The position numbers and the translations under genes were made by a program. The notes beneath the pieces were generated by a model, which was not told the origin of the DNA, did not search any database, and worked only from the letters and a program-made list of their open reading frames with translations. From the NCBI GenBank assembly GCA_034423575.1, contig DAOUIF010000022.1, forward strand, positions 1 through 64,000: 64,000 nt of DNA, in the 5' to 3' direction. Below are positions 58,951 through 64,000 of the stretch, one piece after another; positions within the stretch are counted from its first letter, which is position 1; every line of letters begins with the position of its first letter. Source of the DNA: Bin87 sp034423575. Its GTDB lineage: Bacteria; Chloroflexota; Dehalococcoidia; Lucifugimonadales; UBA3495.

Positions 58951-59725
58951 GCGAATATTGACCAAAGTTTTCCTGGACAAATTTGTCGAAGGAGCTGAAC
59001 GGGTCGATTTCGTCCGCCAAGACCTTATTGATGCCGCGGATCAATTGGAGATGCGCAGGCCCAGTAATTTCTCTGATGTCACCTACAGCTTCCGATACCG
59101 GCGGGTTAACCCTCCTGAAATCGCCGAAACCGAACCCGAAGGCAAGAAATGGATCATTCGCGGAACGGGAAGAGGTACGTACCAATTCGCTTTGGTATCC
59201 GCTGCGCCGATCACGCCGAACCCTAACCTGGCGATCACCAAAATTCCGGACGCGACGCCTGGCATCGTGATGTGGCATGCCGTGAGCGATGAGCAAGCAT
59301 TGCTGGCACGGGTTCGATACAATCGTTTGGTGGACGTGTTTTTGGGAATAACTTGCTATTCCTTGCAAAATCATTTGAGGACGTCTGTTACCAATATCGG
59401 TCAAGTGGAAACCGACGAAGTGTATGTTGGAATTGACAGACGCGGCGCACATTATGTGATACCGGTGCAGGCCAAATCGGAACGGGACGAGGTGGGCAGA
59501 GTGCAGTTGGAGCAGGATGCTGCGCTCTGCGCAGAAAAATGGGGTTCGCTGATCTGCCGACCGATAGCGGCCCAGACGATGGCAGACGACGTCATTGCTC
59601 TGTTCGAGTTTGAATTGCAAGACGATGAGGTCAAGATTATCTCCGAAAAACACTACCAACTCGTTGACCCTGACAGCATGACGGACGAGGATTTGCGCCA
59701 ATATAGTCAACGGCCAATCGACTAG
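58928..59725 (+). CDS. Predicted restriction endonuclease partner
   Basis: 265 residues; the ATG overlaps the methyltransferase end by 23 bases in another frame. FSDVTYSFRYRRVNPPEIAE, KWIIRGTGRGTYQFALVSAA and PNLAITKIPDATPGIVMWHA come first; then the probable PD-(D/E)XK core QVETDEVYVGIDRRGAHYVI followed by PVQAKSERDEVGRVQLEQD, in which the D-E-V-Y-V-G ... P-V-Q-A-K order fits D..(E/Q)xK nucleases with Q in place of E. It has the same A/T-richer codon use as the methyltransferase. The family is annotated as hypothetical or endonuclease in other genomes; recognition site unknown. Confidence 0.7.
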   Translation: MASPSRYERILTKVFLDKFVEGAERVDFVRQDLIDAADQLEMRRPSNFSDVTYSFRYRRVNPPEIAETEPEGKKWIIRGTGRGTYQFALVSAAPITPNPNLAITKIPDATPGIVMWHAVSDEQALLARVRYNRLVDVFLGITCYSLQNHLRTSVTNIGQVETDEVYVGIDRRGAHYVIPVQAKSERDEVGRVQLEQDAALCAEKWGSLICRPIAAQTMADDVIALFEFELQDDEVKIISEKHYQLVDPDSMTDEDLRQYSQRPID

Positions 59726-59988
59726 ATACCAGTCGGCGCGCCGTGTCGGTCGCCACCGTTGCCACGGCGTTGGTGGAGACACTCCGGCGCCGGCGGGCTG
59801 CGTCCGCCTGAGCCATCTCGGGCCTGGATAGCGCCCTGGGGCCGTCGGTGCATTAGCCGGCCTTCCAGATCAGTGCGGGGAATACGGTCACGGCTGGCCG
59901 TGCCGGTAATGGGCGATCACGGCCGTTTGCCGCGCCGGGCGGGCGATGCGACAATTGAAGTACCTCAATGCACTGGAGGGATACGATC

Positions 59989-61386
59989 ATGGCCACGCCC
60001 ACCGTTGCATACCCGCCCCGGCCCGTCGTCGACCGGGCCTCGCTGCCGCCCGGGCCGTCGGAGTTGCCCGTGGTCGGACAGTCCTTCCGGTACATCAAGG
60101 ACACGGTCGGGCTCATGCAGGAGACCGCCCGCTACGGCGACCTGGCCACGTTGTCCGTCAAGCCGGCCCTGGCGTACCTGATCAGCCATCCCGACCTGGT
60201 GCACGAACTCTTCGTCACCAACCACCGGTCAGTAGGACGGGGCTGGCTCACCGCGAGCATGCGCTACCTGCTGGGGAACGGCTTGGTTACATCCGATGGT
60301 CCGCTGCACCTGCGGCAGCGTCGCCTCATGCAGCCCCAGTTCAACCACCGGCGCATCGGCGGTTACGCCGAGATCATGACTGACTTCGGGCGCCGCCACG
60401 AAGGTCGGTGGCGGGACGGCGCCCGGGTCGACATGGCCAACGAGATGAGCGAGTTGACGCTGCACATCGTGGTCAAAACGCTGTTCGGGCTGGACCTGCC
60501 CGACGCCGTGCGCCGGATCGGCCAGGCTTTTGAGCTGGGCAACGAGTACATCACCGCCCGGAGCAACATGCCGTTGTCGCTGCGCAACGCGCTGCACCGT
60601 CTGCCCGTGCCCTTCACCACCAGGTTCCGCAACGGGCTGGCCTACCTGGACGAGACCGTCTACGGCCTCATCGCCCAGCGTCGGGAATCGGGCCTGGAGA
60701 GCGACGACCTGCTGTCCCTGCTGTTGAACGTGCGGGACGAGGAGGCCGACAACCCGGAGGACGCGGTGATGACCGACGAGCAGCTGCGGGACGAGGTGAT
60801 TACGCTGTTCGCGGCCGGACACGAGACCACGGCTGTCGCCATGACCTGGACCTGGTATCTGCTGGGCACGCATCCCGACGTGCAGGCGCGGTTCCACGCG
60901 GAGATCGACGAAGTGCTGGGCCAGCGGGACCCGACGCCCGACGATCTCGCCAACCTGCCATTCACGCAGCAGGTGCTCACGGAGTCGATGCGGCTCTACC
61001 CGCCCATCTGGAGCACGGGGCGCATGACCTTCGAGCCGATAACGCTGGGAGGCTGGGAGATACCGGCCGGCGCCGCGGTGAGCGCGCCGCAGTTGATCGT
61101 GCACCGCGACCCGCGCTGGTTCGACGATCCGCTGGAGTTTCGGCCCGACCGCTGGACGCCGGAGTTCCGCGCGGGGCTGCACCGGTTCGCCTACTACCCC
61201 TTCGGGGGCGGGCCGCGCCTGTGCATCGGCGAGGGTTTCGCGTGGATGGAGGCAATGCTGTTGCTGGCGACCCTGGGGCAGCGGTGGTCGATGCGTCACG
61301 ACTCGCGGCACGAGGTCCGGCTGCAGCCGCTGGTGTCGCTGCGGCCCGAGGGCGGCATGCCCCTTACTCTTGAACGGCGCAACTGA
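59989..61386 (+). CDS. Cytochrome P450
   Basis: 465 residues from ATG 59989 after GGAGG. I-helix oxygen motif FAAGHETTAVAMTW (A-G-H-E-T-T, 276-281), K-helix ESMR (332-335), then RPDRW (the PERF equivalent), and the haem loop FGGGPRLCIGEGF with ligand Cys412. The proline-rich N-terminus LPPGPSELPVVGQSF and absence of a membrane anchor mark a soluble bacterial enzyme. Similar to the CYP102/CYP110-like group that hydroxylates fatty acids or terpenes, but the substrate is not determined. No ferredoxin or reductase is adjacent. About 230 bases of empty sequence lie before it. Confidence 0.95.
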   Translation: MATPTVAYPPRPVVDRASLPPGPSELPVVGQSFRYIKDTVGLMQETARYGDLATLSVKPALAYLISHPDLVHELFVTNHRSVGRGWLTASMRYLLGNGLVTSDGPLHLRQRRLMQPQFNHRRIGGYAEIMTDFGRRHEGRWRDGARVDMANEMSELTLHIVVKTLFGLDLPDAVRRIGQAFELGNEYITARSNMPLSLRNALHRLPVPFTTRFRNGLAYLDETVYGLIAQRRESGLESDDLLSLLLNVRDEEADNPEDAVMTDEQLRDEVITLFAAGHETTAVAMTWTWYLLGTHPDVQARFHAEIDEVLGQRDPTPDDLANLPFTQQVLTESMRLYPPIWSTGRMTFEPITLGGWEIPAGAAVSAPQLIVHRDPRWFDDPLEFRPDRWTPEFRAGLHRFAYYPFGGGPRLCIGEGFAWMEAMLLLATLGQRWSMRHDSRHEVRLQPLVSLRPEGGMPLTLERRN

Positions 61387-61395
61387 ATCCTCCCA

Positions 61396-61501
61396 CCTAC
61401 CCAGTTTGTCATCGCGAGGAGCACAGCGACGTGGCGTTCCCGTTGCCGAATGAGACCCCGTTACCTCGCCGAGATTGCCGCGCTTCGCTCGCAATGACGG
61501 T
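61396..61501. repeat. Dispersed TCATTGCGAG-type inverted repeat, copy 8
   Basis: ACCTACCCAGTTTGTCATCG...CTTCGCTCGCAATGACGG. It lies between the P450 and the stress-protein gene (convergent ends). Confidence 0.8.
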
Positions 61502-61539
61502 CGATTGAAACTGCGTATGCCTGAAAACTGAATCGCAGC

Positions 61540-62550
61540 TTACGCCGGCTGTGCCGCCGCGTTGTCGAAGCCTGCCGAGAACCCTTCAGATACCCGCGCT
61601 TCCATCCCGATGGCGCCGGGTTCGTCGTGCCTGCGCACCACCAGCACCGGCGTCCTGGCGTGGCGGACCACCCGGTCGGTCACGCTGCCCAGGACCAGCC
61701 GGTTAATCCCGCTGCGGCCGTGGGTCGTCATCACCACCATGGTGGGTTCGGCTCCGGCCATCTCCACGATGGCTTCGGCGGGATTTTGGCCCTGCAGATG
61801 ACTGACGACCATTTCGCCGGCGAACCCAAACTCATGGGCCAGCCGTCGTGATGCCTCAGCCAGCGACGCCAGGGCGTCGTCCGAGTCGGCCTGCACCAGG
61901 TCCGCGGGCGACATCAACTCGCCCGCGGCAGGAGACCGGTCCATGTACCGGCGATAGAAATCGGCGGTGGCCGTTACCTGCAACAGGATCATCCGCGCGC
62001 CCAGCGCGGTGGCGACGGCGGCGGCATGCGGCAACGATTCTTCCGATAACTCCGACCCGTCCAGCGGCGCCAATACCGTTTTCACTTCAACGCTGTAGGC
62101 GAGCCCGGACTCCGCGTTGCTGCGGATCAGCAGCAGCGGGTTGGGGATGGAGTGGAGCACCTTGTCCGCAACGCTGCCCAGGGTCCAGCGGGCGATGCCC
62201 CCGCGTCCGTGGGTCGACATCACTACCAGCGCCTCCGGCTCGCGCACCAGCCAGTCCACCAGGGAGCGCGCCGGCGCGCCCGGCAGCGTGGTCGCATAGG
62301 CGACCAGGCCCGCCGACCTCAGGCCCGCCTGGATCTGTCCCAGTTAGTCGCGCGAAGTCCGTTCCGCGTCCGCCAGCATTCGCCGGCCGGCCTCGGCAGA
62401 CTGCCGCTGCTGCGCGACCGGGGGAAGAACATCGAAGGCTTCCACCAGCTCGATGGGAATGGCCAACGATCCGGCGATAGCCCGGGCGTAGGGCAACGCC
62501 GTCTCGGAAAACGCGGACCCGTCCAGGGGTACGATGATTCTTGAGTACAC
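61540..62550 (-). pseudogene. Tandem universal stress protein gene interrupted by one stop codon
   Basis: A 337-codon frame from GTG 62550 encodes two UspA domains, with a single TAA at codon 69 (62346-62344). Before it: MYSRIIVPLDGSAFSETALP, the first Usp strand and helix. After it, in the same frame, come LGQIQAGLRSAGLVA and VVMSTHGRGGIARWTLGSVA (the ATP-binding G-x2-G-x9-G-[ST]). The second domain runs from TVLAPLDGSELSEESLPHAA to MTTHGRSGINRLVLGSVTDR. The residue expected at the stop is a Tyr (R-D-Y-L), so a TAC or TAT to TAA change is likely. Translation would yield only 68 residues unless restarted or read through. A hairpin (GCCGGCG/CGCCGGC, 62575-62597) is in the leader. Confidence 0.8.
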
Positions 62551-62638
62551 TATCTTGTGGTCTCCATCACATCTGCCGGCGTGTAACCCTCGCCGGCATT
62601 CTACTATTTGCCCTCATGCATCCCCACTTTCGTAAATC

Positions 62639-62748
62639 GTCAGAATCAGGATTTTCAAGATTTGGAGAACATCAGGATTGGAACCGTTCTGTGATGGAGC
62701 TCTCCCAATCCCGCCAAATCATAAAATCCCGCGAATCCTGATTCTGAC
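62639..62748. repeat. 110-bp terminal-inverted-repeat element, copy D
   Basis: GTCAGAATCAGGATTTTCAA...CCCGCGAATCCTGATTCTGA. The eight bases to its left (CGTAAATC) also flank copy B on the left. Confidence 0.9.
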
Positions 62749-62857
62749 GTTCCCACGCCGCAACGAACGAGGCCAGAACCGTTGCCGATCCTGGCCTTCG
62801 CGCGCCAAGGGGCCAAATGCCCCCGGCCCTGTCTTTCGTCCCCGTCGGTGGGTGCGA

Positions 62858-62938
62858 CTATCGGATCGCCGCTACGCCGCCGACAGGGACCTGACACGGG
62901 AAATGCCACTGGTGGTGCCTCGTGATCAGAGAAACCAC
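62858..62938 (-). CDS. Possible 26-residue peptide with strong ribosome site
   Basis: AGGAGG (62950-62945) lies six bases before GTG 62938; the frame encodes MVSLITRHHQWHFPCQVPVG and six more residues to a TAG at 62860-62858. It follows the - strand promoter at 63023-63051 by about 80 bases. It could be a leader peptide or the start of a gene lost when the element at 62639-62748 arrived. Chance remains possible. Confidence 0.3.
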   Translation of the reverse strand: MVSLITRHHQWHFPCQVPVGGVAAIR

Positions 62939-63022
62939 TTTCTACCTCCTGTGATGACGACGGTAGTCCCGTCGGGCTGTGGTGGGCGGGGTTTCCAACT
63001 CCAACCCCGGCACCTTGAATAC

Positions 63023-63051
63023 AGATTATATGATTTCGCGATAGTTGTCAA
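63023..63051 (-). promoter_or_regulatory. Sigma70-type promoter, - strand, without an obvious gene
   Basis: On the - strand TTGACA (63051-63046), 17-base spacer, TAATCT (63028-63023). Downstream come a short leader, an AGGAGG site and the 26-codon frame, then copy D of the TIR element. Confidence 0.6.
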
Positions 63052-63059
63052 CCCTCCGC

Positions 63060-63190
63060 GCGTGCCCAGTTTCGCCCGAACCGTCATTGCGAGCGGAGCG
63101 CGGCAATCTCGTTGCTGGAGGAGCCGTAGCTTCGGGAACGAGATTGCCGCGTCGCTGCGCTCCTCGCAATGACGAAATGGGTACGCGTGA
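63060..63190. repeat. Dispersed TCATTGCGAG-type inverted repeat, copy 9
   Basis: GCGTGCCCAGTTTCGCCCG, then CCGTCATTGCGAGCGGAGCG at the left; GCTCCTCGCAATGACGAAAT and GGGTACGCGTGA at the right. A full-length copy with outer and inner arms. No gene lies between 62551 and 63406 except the doubtful peptide. Confidence 0.8.
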
Positions 63191-63406
63191 GGCCCTCGAC
63201 CACCTGCGCCATTCGATCTTTCAAAATTCACGCAAACACGTCAACATCTCACGTCTCGCTGACGGCGTGCCCTTTGCTATAACGAACTGGTCACCGGGAA
63301 CGGCAGCCTCTCGCCCGTTGTTTCGCACAACTTGCTGCCGCCCGGGTCGTTTCTAATATCACCGGCTCGACATTCGGAGCCCATTGGGTAGAGGTAGGAA
63401 TCAACC

Positions 63407-64000
63407 ATGCCAGATGAACGCGCACACGAATTGGCCCAGCGCCTGCGCAAGGCGGAAGAAGCCGCCAGCTATATGGAACGACTGGAGACGCTGGCATCCG
63501 AGGCGCCCACCCTGCGGGAACAGGTGAGCCTGCTGCAGCGCATCGAAGAGCGGGAGAACCACCGCAAGGAGGCGATTGAAAACGCCCGCCTCGCCCTGTC
63601 CCTGGCTGCGGAAGCTCAAGGCGAGCTGCCTGATCTCATCGCCAGCGCGGCCAACCTGGTCAACCAGATGGCCCGTGCCCTTCGCGAGGTCGACACCTTC
63701 CGCCGTGAGGCCACCGCCGCCCTCAGTGTGGTTGACCGCATGGACTACGAGGACGAGCTGGACCGCGCCATGGAAGAGCACGAAGAGGACGAGGACAACC
63801 CCATGCAGCGGGACGCCCAGTCCATCCGGATGCTGGTGGCCTCTCGCCACGGCAGCGCCCGCGTCCGGCGCATGATCGACGAGCTGTCGCCAGGTTTCGA
63901 GGTCTTCGCCGGGTGCAACCTGAACGCCGATGCCATGCGGGGTGAGCTGACCACCCTGATCATGGCCAAGCTCGCCGCCGAAGCCGAGGCCAGCCGCGGA
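63407..64000 (+). CDS. Coiled-coil protein of unknown function, 3' end beyond the window
   Basis: An open frame of 198 codons from ATG 63407 to the window edge without a stop. GAGGTAGGA lies upstream. The first 70 residues are a charged coiled coil (HELAQRLRKAEEAASYMERL, LLQRIEERENHRKEAIENAR). An Ala-rich helix follows (LPDLIASAANLVNQMARALR), then an acidic loop (MEEHEEDEDNPMQRDAQSIR) and a last part with GSARVRRMIDELSPGFEVFA. No catalytic motif is visible in the part that can be read. No family recognised. Confidence 0.7.
   Translation, partial: MPDERAHELAQRLRKAEEAASYMERLETLASEAPTLREQVSLLQRIEERENHRKEAIENARLALSLAAEAQGELPDLIASAANLVNQMARALREVDTFRREATAALSVVDRMDYEDELDRAMEEHEEDEDNPMQRDAQSIRMLVASRHGSARVRRMIDELSPGFEVFAGCNLNADAMRGELTTLIMAKLAAEAEASRG

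Noticed and set aside
62926..63231. 101-codon - strand frame
   Set aside because: Made mostly of translated dispersed repeat (HCEERSDAAIS), a well-known false ORF type.

Overview
The window reads as a piece of a GC-rich Chloroflexota genome, most probably a SAR202/Dehalococcoidia-type organism. This is inference from content: a DUF2298 (Chlor_Arch_YYY) membrane protein next to ftsY, several luciferase-like and PPOX flavin/F420-type enzymes, CaiB/BaiF CoA-transferase, MmgE/PrpD, two HpaB-like monooxygenases, a Rieske dioxygenase and amidases, all scattered among many dispersed intergenic repeats. Housekeeping genes are few: ftsY, ligA, dtd, an FmdB zinc ribbon, bS21 and one tRNA-Trp.

Layout. 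1-7.2 kb is a decaying accessory zone: a transposase end, a subtilase-like lipoprotein cut short near it, a GH3-family remnant, a Calx-beta-like remnant, an IS630 remnant, plus an intact flavin monooxygenase and a Uma2 nuclease-like gene. 7.1-12.5 kb holds an unusual carbamoyltransferase-like gene, amidase copy 1, an integrase remnant and a CDP-alcohol phosphatidyltransferase. 13.4-18.9 kb is a + strand catabolic run (acyl-CoA dehydrogenase, MmgE/PrpD, CaiB, HpaB). 18.9-22.7 kb has an aldo/keto reductase, a HAD phosphatase and amidase copy 2 with a 59-residue companion. 22.7-26.9 kb is a complete regulatory unit: a near-consensus promoter, a cobalamin riboswitch and an intrinsic terminator in front of a family 5 solute-binding protein and two permeases. 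27.2-37.8 kb carries ftsY, DUF2298, PPOX, a hydrolase/methyltransferase fusion, an MNT-HEPN protein, ligA, DinB, dtd, fmdB and rpsU. 38-42 kb contains a HEPN-like protein and a secreted S1 peptidase with a SurA-N-like partner. 42.4-57.4 kb is a second catabolic region (PQQ sugar dehydrogenase, two LLM enzymes, meta-cleavage-type hydrolase, Rieske alpha/beta, second HpaB, VOC, RidA, PPOX, Gfo/Idh) interleaved with small HEPN and VapBC modules. 57.6-59.7 kb is a more A/T-rich restriction-modification pair, followed by a P450, a tandem universal stress protein broken by one stop codon, and an unfinished coiled-coil gene at the right edge.

How it fits together. The metabolic genes suggest oxidative opening of aromatic or other recalcitrant organics (Rieske, HpaB, P450, VOC, C-C hydrolase) followed by CoA-thioester chemistry (CaiB, acyl-CoA dehydrogenase, MmgE/PrpD). 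The non-coding part is unusually readable: four copies of a roughly 110-bp element with terminal inverted repeats, nine copies or pieces of a 'TCATTGCGAG'-type inverted repeat, a 19-bp palindrome that has landed once inside a transposase gene and once inside one of the 110-bp elements, and a hairpin leader shared by the two secreted-peptidase loci.

The most interesting items are the riboswitch-controlled ABC importer without ATPase genes, the nested repeat insertions, the HEPN modules, the restriction-modification pair, and the duplicated amidase cassette whose two copies differ mainly in one internal segment.
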